Notes: generated by a model not told the origin, from the sequence alone. DNA of 64,000 bases from FEB-25 sp963822175 (GCA_963822175.1 CAWGGJ010000007.1:62001-126000); one strand, 5' to 3'. Numbered from the stretch's first letter, positions 8,389-17,223 are shown. Program-made: numbers and translations.

Positions 8389-8994
8389 TTATGCCGTAAG
8401 CCGATCAGGCTGGCGAACGATCAAGATAAGAGCCAGGCCGGTGATTGCGCCGGCGACCAGGCCGGTGATGCCGACGGTGACGAGTACACTGGTGAAAGTG
8501 GTGGGCACCTTATTTTGGAATACAACTCCTGCTGCCAGCAGGCTTAGGTAAGCGCCTAGTGTCCAACCGATGACATTGGCAAGGATCCAGGTAGCCAGGT
8601 GGGGGATTTCACGGCGAAGGGCGGGATATTGGAAGATAGCGACAATCAATCCGAAGCAGATGAAACCGACAAGCATCCCGAGTGGCGTTTTGGATAGTAG
8701 CTGCACGACAAACAAACCGAGGGTATAGCCTACCACCCATCCGACTGCGTGGTTTAGGATCCAGTCATATGATTTCGAGATGTAGGGGCGGAGCACAAGC
8801 CATTGGGCCAAGCCGAGAAGGATGCCAGAGATAATGGGGACGATGACGCGGGCGACACCCAGTTCGAGCGAACCGACTAGAAGAGCAAGGAGCAGATAGC
8901 CAACAAGCATACCGAGCGCAGTGGCGAAAGTCCAAGCAAGCCAGAAGCCAATTTCATTGCGTTTTAGTTTAGTTTCATTGATATCGATGGTCAT
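8389..8994 (-). CDS. multi-pass membrane protein of unknown function
   Basis: A 201-residue, strongly hydrophobic protein with about six transmembrane helices arranged as internal repeats rich in Gly (LGMLVGYLLLALLVG, IISGILLGLAQWLVL, GWVVGYTLGLFVV, NVIGWTLGAYLSLL, VGITGLVAGAITGLALI). The LGLAQWLVLRPY segment resembles small integral-membrane proteins seen widely in Chloroflexota and cyanobacteria. No catalytic residues were recognised. The start is placed at MTIDIN (8994); no clear RBS. It is on the same strand as the M48 gene and ends 31 nt before that gene's start, so co-transcription is likely. Confidence 0.75.
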   Translation of the reverse strand: MTIDINETKLKRNEIGFWLAWTFATALGMLVGYLLLALLVGSLELGVARVIVPIISGILLGLAQWLVLRPYISKSYDWILNHAVGWVVGYTLGLFVVQLLSKTPLGMLVGFICFGLIVAIFQYPALRREIPHLATWILANVIGWTLGAYLSLLAAGVVFQNKVPTTFTSVLVTVGITGLVAGAITGLALILIVRQPDRLTA

Positions 8995-9066
8995 CTGTTT
9001 AATTATGCCAAAAGATAGGCGCAAATGCAAGAGGTGAGTTGTTCGAGACTATCGATCGTTAGATTT

Positions 9067-9297
9067 TCAATCGGCAACTGATTTGTTATTACCATTCTTA
9101 TTCAGAAACTTTCCAATGGCATCTTCCGGGATACGGAAAGTGCAAGGGCATAACTGAATAGCTTCGAGCCTGCAATACTTGATCCAACGGTAAACGGTTT
9201 TCAGGTGGACCCGTGCCCATTTAGCAACCTCGAGCACTGTGAGCAAGTTACCGGTATTCCAGGTGTTCGACGGGGGGTGGATAGATTGTGTTGCCAT
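9067..9297 (-). CDS. small helix-turn-helix (excisionase/MerR-like) DNA-binding protein
   Basis: A 76-residue protein with a winged HTH of the HTH_17/excisionase type: LLTVLEVAKWARVHLKTVYR, then WIKYCRLEAIQL and FRIPEDAIGKFL. The start at 9297 is chosen for a GGGAG 8 nt upstream; in-frame ATG at 9357 is an alternative that would add 20 residues over a hairpin (CCGGCTTTT/AAAAGCCGG). Such proteins direct excision of integrated elements or act as small repressors. It lies about 120 nt from the 3' end of tRNA-Ser on the same strand, a classic place for an excisionase of a tRNA-integrated element. Confidence 0.7.
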   Translation of the reverse strand: MATQSIHPPSNTWNTGNLLTVLEVAKWARVHLKTVYRWIKYCRLEAIQLCPCTFRIPEDAIGKFLNKNGNNKSVAD

Positions 9298-9418
9298 CTC
9301 CTTTTCTCCCACCGGCTTTTCGAGAGAAACAAAAAGCCGGCTCTCAATCTGCCTCATGAAAACCAAGGTTCAGATCGAGAGCCAGTTAATAATTACTTTT
9401 AGCTTACTTTACGCTCTG

Positions 9419-9506
9419 CGGAGAGGGTGGGATTCGAACCCACGGTGGAGACGAGCTCCACAACGGTTTTCGAGACCGTCCCATTCAACCACTCTGGCAC
9501 CTCTCC
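9419..9506 (-). tRNA. tRNA-Ser (anticodon CGA)
   Basis: Minus-strand sequence folds as a class II tRNA. The acceptor arms GGAGAGG and CCTCTCC pair perfectly, the anticodon loop is CTCGAAA (anticodon CGA, decoding UCG) on an ACGGT/ACCGT stem, there is a long variable arm, and the T arm contains GGGTTCGAATCCC. The CCA end is not encoded. It is intact. Confidence 0.93.
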
Positions 9507-9541
9507 CATGAGCGCAACCCATTATACCAAGTTGTTTGCTT

Positions 9542-9802
9542 TTACCCCCTGAATATCTCGTGATTAGCCTGAGCCGCCTCCTCGATGACCTGCTTCGCCT
9601 GCGCCTTGATCTCAGGGGGGGCACCGGCGGTGAGTGGGATGAACTTGACCAAATCCTTGGCCTGGTGCAGAAGGCCTTTCACCTCGGCCATGTAAGATAG
9701 ATCATACTTCCCGCCTCTTTCTGGAACGGGGAATTCGCGCGCCTTTTGAATCAATTCCCGGGCGCGCTCGATTTTTTCTGCAGCAGTGATCAATTTTGCC
9801 AT
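9542..9802 (-). CDS. small conserved hypothetical protein
   Basis: An 86-residue, mostly helical, charged protein (MAKLITAAEKIERARELIQK and a second helix around LLHQAKDLVKF). A GAAGGAC sequence 5-11 nt before the ATG at 9802 serves as ribosome binding site. There are no membrane segments or known motifs. It follows the ppk2 gene on the same strand with a 60-nt gap, so it may be co-transcribed. The function is unknown. Confidence 0.7.
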   Translation of the reverse strand: MAKLITAAEKIERARELIQKAREFPVPERGGKYDLSYMAEVKGLLHQAKDLVKFIPLTAGAPPEIKAQAKQVIEEAAQANHEIFRG

Positions 9803-9862
9803 GCACGTCCTTCGTCATATATCCACACGCGACCAGGAGGCAGATGATGGGGAGCCCAGCCG

Positions 9863-10756
9863 CTAGTCATCCACGCCCGGGCCAGTGGGCTTATAGATTT
9901 CCGGCACAAAGGTCTGATCCGTCATGGGCGGGCGGATATAGCCCTTCTCCTTCTGGCGCGGAGGCAAAGCCATTGGTTCGGGGGTTAAATCCTCGTAGGG
10001 GATCAGGCTGAGCAAGTGGCGGATGCAATTGAGACGGGCACACTGCTTGTTATCCGCCTCAACCACGTGCCACGGGGCTTGCTTGATATCGGTGTAGGAA
10101 AACATCTCATCTTTTGCTTTTGAATATTCCATCCAGTGCAGGCGGGATTCCAGGTCCATGGGGCTAATTTTCCACCGTTTTGTTGGGTCAGCCATGCGCG
10201 CCTGGAAACGCTGTTCCTGCTCCTTATCGCTGACGGAGAACCAGTATTTGATCAGGATGATGCCTGAACGGACCAGCATGCGTTCGAATTCGGGCACGGA
10301 GCGCAAGAATTCTGCGTGTTCTTCCTCGGTGCAAAATCCCATCACCCGCTCCACACCCGCACGGTTGTACCAGCTGCGGTCGAATAAAACAATCTCTCCG
10401 GCGGCAGGCAGGTGCGCCACATAGCGCTGGAAGTACCATTGCGTCTTTTCGCGTTCGGTAGGTGCGGGGAGGGCTACCACCCGGCAAACGCGGGGGTTTA
10501 GACTTTCCGTGATGCGTTTGATCACCCCGCCTTTCCCAGCCGCATCCCGTCCTTCAAAAATCACCACGACCTTTAACCCCCTGGCACGCACCCATTCCTG
10601 TAACTTGACCAGCTCAACATGAAGCCGACGCAACTCCTTGTTGTAAAACTTTTCATCCACCTGGATACACTTTATTTGTGAAGATGTCACTGCCCCCTTT
10701 TCATCCGCTTCAGGTACAGTCCCCTTCTTGTCAGGTTTATTGGAGAAGGTCTCCAC
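9863..10756 (-). CDS. ppk2: polyphosphate kinase 2 family protein (PPK2)
   Basis: The conserved core is complete: Walker-type GRDAAGKGG, the lid segment DRSWYNRAGVERVMGF, and KYWFSVSDKEQEQRFQ. The family uses polyphosphate to phosphorylate nucleoside di- or monophosphates, or the reverse. The listed start is the first in-frame start codon (GTG 10756). However, a strong AGGAGA ribosome site lies before an ATG at 10841 whose frame (MPKEQKEKKAK...) stops after 25 codons within an A-run and is offset by one base. Removing one A from the A7 run at 10816-10822 would join them into one sensible N-terminus. Either a real frameshift or a homopolymer sequencing error is likely. Confidence 0.9.
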   Translation of the reverse strand: METFSNKPDKKGTVPEADEKGAVTSSQIKCIQVDEKFYNKELRRLHVELVKLQEWVRARGLKVVVIFEGRDAAGKGGVIKRITESLNPRVCRVVALPAPTEREKTQWYFQRYVAHLPAAGEIVLFDRSWYNRAGVERVMGFCTEEEHAEFLRSVPEFERMLVRSGIILIKYWFSVSDKEQEQRFQARMADPTKRWKISPMDLESRLHWMEYSKAKDEMFSYTDIKQAPWHVVEADNKQCARLNCIRHLLSLIPYEDLTPEPMALPPRQKEKGYIRPPMTDQTFVPEIYKPTGPGVDD

Positions 10757-10841
10757 ATCCTGCTCATTTTTTTTGGATAGGGTTGCAGATCCAGAATTCT
10801 GGTCTTTCCTTAGCCTTTTTTTCTTTTTGTTCCTTTGGCAT

Positions 10842-11268
10842 TTTTCTCTCCTATATAACGGTCAGAGTAGCTGAAGGATGCAGCATCACAATCATAATTC
10901 TACATCCATATTTTAATCCATGTCTACTCCAACATGTTCGATTAATCGTATCTCTAATGAGATATCAGGTAAGATTACCAAATCCCTGGGGACAAAAATA
11001 TGCGTTCAAGTAGTCATGCCTGCCTATAGCCATGCCTGCCTACAGCTGACAAGGCAGTGTTTTCCCACCTGAAAGCACGCCGATGATGAATGGGTGCCGG
11101 ATTTTTTCCATAATAGAATCAAGCTACATGACACTTGACACGGAAGGTTCTTTCGCTAGAATAGTAAGGGAACGTGAGTAAATAACGCTAACAAATTCAT
11201 ATCCGAAAGGTCTTTTACAGAAACAGGTTTGTAAGAGCACGAGTGTTTTCACATACAGGAGGTGGTTG
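10842..11268. other. intergenic region, divergent promoters
   Basis: A 427-nt stretch between ppk2 (minus) and the ZU5-like lipoprotein gene (plus). It holds a good promoter for the right-hand gene at 11135-11162 and a short direct duplication of ATGCCTGCCTA at about 11017-11042. No reading frame was supported. Confidence 0.5.
11135..11162 (+). promoter_or_regulatory. sigma70-like promoter for the ZU5-like lipoprotein gene
   Basis: TTGACA at 11135-11140, a 16-nt spacer, then TAGAAT at 11157-11162. Predicted leader to the ATG at 11269 is about 100 nt. Confidence 0.6.
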
Positions 11269-12696
11269 ATGTGGCATTTACGGAAACTGCAATCTATTTT
11301 CGCCTGCCTTTTGGTCCTGATGAGTGCATCCTGCGCCGGTGGCCAGGCTGACGGAACACCGACCCTGGCTGAAAGCCTGGTGCAACCCACTGAGCAAGAA
11401 CTCGTTCCTACCGTTGAACAAGAGCTCTCTCCAGGGGATACCCCGATGGGAGAGAGCAGCCGGATAAGCCAAAGTGTGAACGCAATCACGGGAGGAGAGA
11501 TCAGCCTGTCCACACCAAACGGAGATACCGTCCAGCTGCGCATCCCACCCTTTGCCCTGGCGGAAAACACCGATATCACGTTGATCGCCCTGGCACAACA
11601 ACAGCAAAGCCCATTCCAGGAGAACTTCTTCCCGGGAATTGCGATTGAACCGGAAGGTCTATCCCTGCGCCTGCCAGCTACACTGATGTTGAGCCTGGCC
11701 AAGCACGATTGGGCACCTGGTGAACGTATCTTCTACTTGAAAAGCCCGAATCTGGCGATCCCCCTGTGGCAATCGCAGCAGGAGGGCAGCAGCATGACGG
11801 GAAAGATCAGCCACTTCAGCAATTATATCGGTGGGTCACCCAGCGCTGAAGAAGCGCAAGCCCAGGCGGCAGCCGCAAGTACGCTGGGTGGGGATCTCCC
11901 GACCGGATGGAAGGACAGCCTGGAAGGGAACCAGGCGTTGAACGAGTGGGGGAATGGTCTGAATGAAATGGGAATGGGTGATGATGGCAGTGAGGTAATC
12001 AATCAAGCCCGCGAGCGCCTGATCAGGGACATTGAATGCGTGCTGGATCTCAATTGTTCATCTTACCCGTTGGATCCATGCGGCGATTATCAGCAGATGC
12101 TGATGCAATACTTTGAGCAAGCCACTCAGCTGGCGCTCGACCCCGAGTCTCAATTGATGAAGGACCTGTATGATTTACTGGAGAAGGTGTTGAACGAATG
12201 TACCAACCGCTATCGACTGGAATACGCCCACCATCTCACAGTAAGCCAGGGAGGGTTGGAACAGGATATGCAGGTGACGGGCACGGTGCTCTTTACCGCA
12301 CCCATGTATGGAAAGGCCGGTGCAGTGGAACCTCTGCAAATGGAAGGATCCGGTACGGTGAGTGTAACCATCAGCGGTCAAATGACAGGTGAAGATGAGA
12401 CCTGCACCCTGGATGGCAGCGGCACCAATGACGTCACCATCACCGGGCAGCTGGAAGCGGATGAAGTGGGATATCCGTGGATGGCTCTGGATGTCAGCGA
12501 AACCTGGTATACCACGGGCAGCATGACCTTCACCTGCCCGAGTGGCGTAACCCAAACCGTGCCGCTCCCAGGCGGGGAAAGCCATACATTCCCGCTGCGT
12601 TTCCAATACGAGGACGGTGCTAAATCGATGGCACCCAACTTGGGCGGCATGCAGGGTGAATACGTGTGGATCCTGCATATCGATCACACCTGGTAA
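11269..12696 (+). CDS. secreted lipoprotein with ZU5-like domain
   Basis: A 475-residue protein with a signal peptide and lipobox ending at C22 (LMSASC), then a Thr/Glu-rich linker. Residues about 75-190 (GGEISLSTPNGDTVQLRIPPFAL ... ISHFSNYIG) match the ZU5-like beta domain found in bacterial surface proteins. A middle helical region follows, with a Cys-rich patch (CVLDLNCSSYPLDPC), then a beta-rich C-terminal half with CTLDGSG and TFTCPSG. AGGAGG sits 6 nt before the ATG at 11269. It is probably anchored on the outer face of the membrane. The role is unknown; ligand binding or adhesion is possible. Confidence 0.8.
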   Translation: MWHLRKLQSIFACLLVLMSASCAGGQADGTPTLAESLVQPTEQELVPTVEQELSPGDTPMGESSRISQSVNAITGGEISLSTPNGDTVQLRIPPFALAENTDITLIALAQQQQSPFQENFFPGIAIEPEGLSLRLPATLMLSLAKHDWAPGERIFYLKSPNLAIPLWQSQQEGSSMTGKISHFSNYIGGSPSAEEAQAQAAAASTLGGDLPTGWKDSLEGNQALNEWGNGLNEMGMGDDGSEVINQARERLIRDIECVLDLNCSSYPLDPCGDYQQMLMQYFEQATQLALDPESQLMKDLYDLLEKVLNECTNRYRLEYAHHLTVSQGGLEQDMQVTGTVLFTAPMYGKAGAVEPLQMEGSGTVSVTISGQMTGEDETCTLDGSGTNDVTITGQLEADEVGYPWMALDVSETWYTTGSMTFTCPSGVTQTVPLPGGESHTFPLRFQYEDGAKSMAPNLGGMQGEYVWILHIDHTW

Positions 12697-12894
12697 TTTT
12701 CAGAGGTAACCAAACAAACCTATATCGATGAGGCAGATCATTGCAGAGGGAGATACGGGTTTAACCTGAGCCTGCCCGATCGGCCAGACCAACCGGTACT
12801 ATTTCGCTGTACCTGGTTACGGGGAGCTAAATTAACCTGAATGCACCGATCAGCCCAGGTGGAGGCGTGAGGATCCAGCGAGCATTCCTGCCCT

Positions 12895-14292
12895 TTATAT
12901 CTCCACACTCACACCACGTTCGGGGTAGAAAGGTTTATCCATTCCGGCTTCCACAAGCTTCTCGGTAAGCGCCTCCGCTGGGACAGGCTCACCATGGCTC
13001 AGAAATACCTGCCTGGCCCTGCCTTTTACCCTGAGGGCATATTCGACTAAAAAGTCCTGCCCGGCATGTGCGGATAAGCCACCAATGGTTGCCACTTCCG
13101 CCTTCACCTCATACTCTTCTCCGAATATCTTCACCCGCTTCTCCATGTCTGCCAGCCGCCTGCCCAGAGTATAGGGAGCCTGCCAGGAGACGATCAGGAT
13201 GGTATTCCTTGGGTTACCAATGTTATTGCGCAGGTGATGCAGGATGCGTCCGGCTTCAGCCATGCCTGAAGCGGCAATGATGATCATGGGATCGTCGCGG
13301 TCATTCAAGGCCTTGGATTCCTCCACAGAGCGCGTATAGGTCAGCCGGTCAAAGCCAAGGGCAGTGTGATGCTTGTCCGTCCTGATGAATTCCTGGGTTT
13401 CCTTATCGAAACACTCAGGATGCTTTTTGAAGATATCGGTGGCATTAACCGCCAATGGGCTATCAACATACACAGGCACACTGGGGATCTGCCCGCCCTT
13501 GATCATCTGGTGAAGGGCATAAACGATCTCCTGTGTGCGTCCCACGGCAAACGCAGGGATAATCACATTTCCTCGGCGTTCCAGGGTCCGCCTGGCTACC
13601 TGGAGTAGCTCTTCATAGGCAATTTCAGGTTCGAGGTGAGATTTATCTCCATAGGTGCACTCCATCAGCAGGTAATCCACCCCTTCCGGCAGGATCGGAT
13701 CGCGGATGAGAGGCAACCTGCGCCTGCCAATGTCTCCACTGAACCAAAACCTCAGCTTACGCCCCTTCTCTTCGATATCCAGCACAATGGCTGCCGACCC
13801 CAGGATGTGACCTGCGTCCACCAGCCTTGCCTCCACCCCTGGCACGGGCTCAAAGGATTGGTCATAATTCACTTCCTGGAATTGATGTTTCACCAGGGCT
13901 GCATCCTCCTGCGTATAGAGTGGCGTAACGGGAGGCTCGCCTTTTTTTAGATTGCGCCGGCTGACAAAGCCAGCGTCTTCTTCCTGGATATGTCCCGAAT
14001 CCATCAACATGATTCCAGCAAGGTCGGCAGTGGCGGGTGTGGTAAAAATAGGTCCAGCATAGCCTTGTTTTATCAGGTTAGGCAGGTTGCCACTGTGGTC
14101 AATATGGGCGTGGGAGAGGAGCACTGCATTCACCGTGCGCGGGTCATAGGGGAAATTCAGATTGCGCTCGTAGCTCTCCTGCCGCCTGCCCTGGAAAAAA
14201 CCACACTCCAGGAGCAAGGTGGAGCCATTGATATTTAATAAATATTGTGAGCCGGTGACCGTCTGGGCAGCGCCGTCAAAGGTGATCTTCAT
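12895..14292 (-). CDS. MBL-fold beta-CASP ribonuclease (CPSF73-like)
   Basis: A 465-residue protein with all metallo-beta-lactamase and beta-CASP signatures. HAHIDH at 61-66, DAGHILGS, SGDIG and MECTYGD provide the two-zinc site; IPAFAVGRTQE, VDSPLA, AASGM and GLSAHA are beta-CASP motifs. Family members are RNA endo/exonucleases (relatives of TTHA0252 and CPSF73). The start at 14292 follows an AAGGAGTTCCT sequence; an upstream in-frame extension lacks such a site. It is monocistronic between two plus-strand genes. Likely an RNA-processing or decay enzyme. Confidence 0.92.
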   Translation of the reverse strand: MKITFDGAAQTVTGSQYLLNINGSTLLLECGFFQGRRQESYERNLNFPYDPRTVNAVLLSHAHIDHSGNLPNLIKQGYAGPIFTTPATADLAGIMLMDSGHIQEEDAGFVSRRNLKKGEPPVTPLYTQEDAALVKHQFQEVNYDQSFEPVPGVEARLVDAGHILGSAAIVLDIEEKGRKLRFWFSGDIGRRRLPLIRDPILPEGVDYLLMECTYGDKSHLEPEIAYEELLQVARRTLERRGNVIIPAFAVGRTQEIVYALHQMIKGGQIPSVPVYVDSPLAVNATDIFKKHPECFDKETQEFIRTDKHHTALGFDRLTYTRSVEESKALNDRDDPMIIIAASGMAEAGRILHHLRNNIGNPRNTILIVSWQAPYTLGRRLADMEKRVKIFGEEYEVKAEVATIGGLSAHAGQDFLVEYALRVKGRARQVFLSHGEPVPAEALTEKLVEAGMDKPFYPERGVSVEI

Positions 14293-14511
14293 AGGAACTC
14301 CTTGATGAGGATGTAGTTGTATTATAGTCCAGGTCCAGCAGGTAAAAATTGGATTTGCGCCGGTAACCATGATTTAATAAGGGAGTTATGCTAATTTTCA
14401 AGGAGCAAAGGGTAATAGATATTAACTACTGTCTTCATTCCTAACCAGATAATCATCCACTTCTTCTGTATAATTAGGAGGTAAGTCCTTATATACATAC
14501 GTGCAGGCCAA

Positions 14512-15297
14512 ATGATACTATCTAAACATTGTTGGCAGAAGGTGATCTTTTTATTGATCGCATCTTTCCTTGCAGGATGTGGTAGCACTCAAGTTGTAAG
14601 CTCACCTTCTATCATCACCGCTACTTCCAAAACCAATCCAACCGTCCCCAGCGCCACCATAGAGCCACAATCTCCTGCAGATGACTTATCATCTTACGCT
14701 TTTCCTGATGCGATTGACCCGATGAAACAATACCTATTTTACCTGCATGGGAAAATCATTGAAGACCAGGGAATCCCTGCGGTGAGCGCTGATTTTGGTG
14801 AGTATGAATACCTGGAAATATTAGAGAAACTTGCCAGCCATGGCCTGCTTGTGATCAGTGAACAAAGATCGAAAAATACAGATGGTGTGGAATATGCAAA
14901 AAGGGTCACAGAGCAGATCGAGACCTTATTAGGCGCTGGGGTTGCCGCAAAAAACATTACCGTTGTGGGCGCTTCTAAAGGAGCCGCGATAACCATATAT
15001 GTCTCTCACATGCTTGGAAATGAGCAGGTGAATTATGTCATCATGGCGATTTGTAATCCGGATAACCTTGATATATTCAAGCAGGATGAGGTATTTCTCT
15101 ATGGAAATGTGCTCTCCATTTACAACTCTACTGATGAACTGGCAGGATCCTGCCAGGAATTATTCTCCTGTTCTGAAGGGAAGGGTCTCTCAAATTACGA
15201 AGAAATAGTATTACACGTCGGTACAGGGCATGGTATTCTGTACAAACCATTGGATGAATGGATTATCCCTGTAGTCAAATGGGCTGGAAGACCATAA
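14512..15297 (+). CDS. lipoprotein with alpha/beta-hydrolase-like domain
   Basis: A 261-residue protein with a lipoprotein signal (LAGC, lipidated C23) and a Ser/Thr/Pro-rich linker to residue 60. The domain then shows the hydrolase pattern: LFYLHGK near 77-83 (oxyanion region), a GASKGA nucleophile elbow, and a late VGTGHGILY histidine segment. A TATAAT lies at 14469-14474. The nearest AGGAGG is about 30 nt upstream of the ATG, which is far, so translation initiation may be weak or the leader structured. An esterase or peptidase activity outside the cell is likely; the substrate is unknown. Confidence 0.75.
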   Translation: MILSKHCWQKVIFLLIASFLAGCGSTQVVSSPSIITATSKTNPTVPSATIEPQSPADDLSSYAFPDAIDPMKQYLFYLHGKIIEDQGIPAVSADFGEYEYLEILEKLASHGLLVISEQRSKNTDGVEYAKRVTEQIETLLGAGVAAKNITVVGASKGAAITIYVSHMLGNEQVNYVIMAICNPDNLDIFKQDEVFLYGNVLSIYNSTDELAGSCQELFSCSEGKGLSNYEEIVLHVGTGHGILYKPLDEWIIPVVKWAGRP

Positions 15298-15479
15298 AAA
15301 CGCAGCGCATGTTTTCGCCGTAACTTGCGCACGACATTGAAGAGGTTGAGAATAGATGTCTTTTCTTTCGCTTTGAACTATCAAATTTGCAGAAACTCAA
15401 GCATTACCCAGGCAAATCTTGCTGTCAGGAACCTGCTTCATTTTATCCAGTATGCTATAGGAAATGAAAATTGACTTCT

Positions 15480-15502
15480 TACCAGGTTCTTAGAAACTGG
15501 TA
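15480..15502. promoter_or_regulatory. imperfect palindrome upstream of PfpI-like gene
   Basis: TACCAG at 15480-15485 and CTGGTA at 15497-15502 flank a mostly complementary core, giving a 23-bp inverted repeat just before the ribosome binding site. This is a plausible operator or a 5'-leader hairpin controlling the gene at 15518. Confidence 0.4.
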
Positions 15503-15517
15503 GTAAAGGATAAAAAA

Positions 15518-16138
15518 GTGAAAACAAAAGTGTTAGTTCTCTTCTATCCTGATTGCATCGAATTTGAGGCGATACTGGCAGCCCAAGTGCTACACGGAGA
15601 AAACCTGACCATAGATGTTGCTACGCCTGATGGGGCTGACTATCATGGTCCTAGCGGCATCGCCTTACGCGCCACACACAGCTATGCCAATGTTCATCCT
15701 GAGGAATATCTGGTGGTTATTGTCCCAGGTGGAGATACCGAGTCGGTGTTGGAAAATGAAACATTGGTGGGGATCCTCAAAGCTGCCAACAATTCCGGAG
15801 CAACATTCGGAGCGATTTGCGGAGGTCCATTGCTGCTGGCCAGGGCTGGCGTGCTGAATGGACGCCACTTCACCCACGGATATGGAGCAAATTCCACACT
15901 ACCTTACTGGAAAGACGGCATCTATGAGGATCAATTGACGGTTGTAGACGGTAATATCGTTACAGCTAAACCTCAGGCGTATATAGATTTTGCGATTGAA
16001 GTTTTGTATGCCGCTGGACTGCGGGATAGCTGGGCTGTAAAATCTGCGCAGAAAAAGGGATTATACACAGCTGGGTCTACTGAGGCTGAAATTAATGCGG
16101 TCAAGGCACATTATAGAGCTATTTGGGGTGGCTCTTAA
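15518..16138 (+). CDS. DJ-1/PfpI family protein
   Basis: A 206-residue protein with GTG start preceded by AAAGGA. The family pattern is visible: an acidic residue near 17 (CIEFE), IVPGG at 68-72, and the nucleophile elbow AICGGP with C101. Downstream His at HFTHGYG may form part of the active site. Members act as glyoxalases/deglycases, chaperones, proteases or amidotransferase-like enzymes. No partner gene suggests which. It is preceded by a palindrome that could regulate it. Confidence 0.88.
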   Translation: MKTKVLVLFYPDCIEFEAILAAQVLHGENLTIDVATPDGADYHGPSGIALRATHSYANVHPEEYLVVIVPGGDTESVLENETLVGILKAANNSGATFGAICGGPLLLARAGVLNGRHFTHGYGANSTLPYWKDGIYEDQLTVVDGNIVTAKPQAYIDFAIEVLYAAGLRDSWAVKSAQKKGLYTAGSTEAEINAVKAHYRAIWGGS

Positions 16139-16142
16139 TATT

Positions 16143-16322
16143 ATGAATATTGGGATTCGAGTGGGATGTAGTGGCTTCATCGCTGGCAAAGACCACTGGC
16201 GAGTTTATTCCCCAAAGAATGCTTCTTACTCAATCCGATATGAGATTATCCTCGACAATACCCTACCTGCAAATTTACCTCCGGATATGGGGGAGGAGCA
16301 AGAGGGGCGAACAAGGGGTTAA
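16143..16322 (+). pseudogene. possible truncated DUF72-like gene start
   Basis: An ATG at 16143 opens a frame reading MNIGIRVGCSGF followed by HWRVYSP. The GxxGCSGxxxxxWxxxFYP pattern is that of the DUF72 N-terminus. The rest of the 59-residue frame does not look like the family, so at most an N-terminal remnant is present. Weak evidence. Confidence 0.25.
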
Positions 16323-16516
16323 AACCCTTGTTCGGGAGGCATAACTCGTAGTTCGGTGGGCACGGGGAGACTCCCGTCTGAACTACCCAAACTGACTGCA
16401 TCGTGCATGCAGGCACCCTCCAGAACCAGTGGGGTGCAGGCACCCTCCAACCTCGCTCGAAAATCATCTCGCGAGGCTTCGGAGCAGAGTAAGCTCCTTG
16501 TCAGTGGGGATGACCT

Positions 16517-17135
16517 CAATGACAGAACGCAGGTGTCATTGCGAAGCGGTTTTTGCTCGCAAGTCCCGAGATTTTCGAGGGAAAGCAATCTTCCTCGATA
16601 AGAATATTCAAGATACTTTTCCAAAATTGTGTTGGAGAAAATGTATGGTTGAAGATTGCTTCGACCAACAAAAAACGTTGGTCTTCTCCCCAGAATCAGG
16701 GGAGATTCCGCAATGACAGATAAGAGGGTGTCATTGCGAAGCGGTTTTTGCTCGCAAGTCCCGAGATTTTCGAGGGAAAGCAATCATCCTCGATAAGAAT
16801 ATTCAGGATACTTTTCCAAAATTGTGTTGGAGAAAATGTATGGTTGAAGATTGCTTCGACCAACAAAAAACGTTGGTCTTCTCCCCAGAATCAGGGGAGA
16901 TTCCGCAATGACAGATAAGAGGGTGTCATTGAGAAGCGGTTTTTGCTCGCAAGTCCCGAGATTTTCGAGGGAAAGCAATCTTCCTCGATAAGAATATTCA
17001 AGATACTTTTCCAAAATTGTGTTGGAGAAAATGTATGGTTGAAGATTGCTTCGACCAACAAAAAACGTTGGTCTTCTCCCCAGAATCAGGGGAGATTCCG
17101 CAATGACAGATAAGAGGGTGTCATTGCGAAGCGGT
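16517..17135. repeat. 195-bp tandem repeat, about three full units plus a partial
   Basis: Anchors such as GCGAAGCGGT start at 16541, 16736, 16931 and 17126, an exact 195-bp period. Units are nearly identical, with single-base changes. Each unit opens with a CAATGACA...TGTCATTG inverted motif and contains GCAATCTTCCTCG and GATTGCTTCG segments that can pair with each other. This is the architecture of interspersed palindromic (REP/MITE-like) elements in which one element has been amplified in tandem. Confidence 0.95.
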
Positions 17136-17223
17136 TTTGACAACCCCCTCCAAATGCGGTCGGGGGCAGGACACAATCCCACCCTACAGATTACCACTGA
17201 TCACCCCAAAAAAAACCCGGGCA

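Noticed and set aside
12175..12687. Long minus-strand frame opposite the ZU5-like lipoprotein
   Set aside because: It lies fully inside a well-supported gene on the other strand, has no RBS, and its composition (many His/Arg/Cys) is typical of antisense shadows.
16517..17135. CRISPR array considered for the tandem repeat
   Set aside because: Units are 195 bp with no short direct repeats separated by unique spacers, and no cas genes occur.
16319..17197. Minus-strand proteins with repeated segments across the tandem repeat
   Set aside because: They are translations of the 195-bp repeat, repeating exactly with the DNA period; no start signal or family resemblance.
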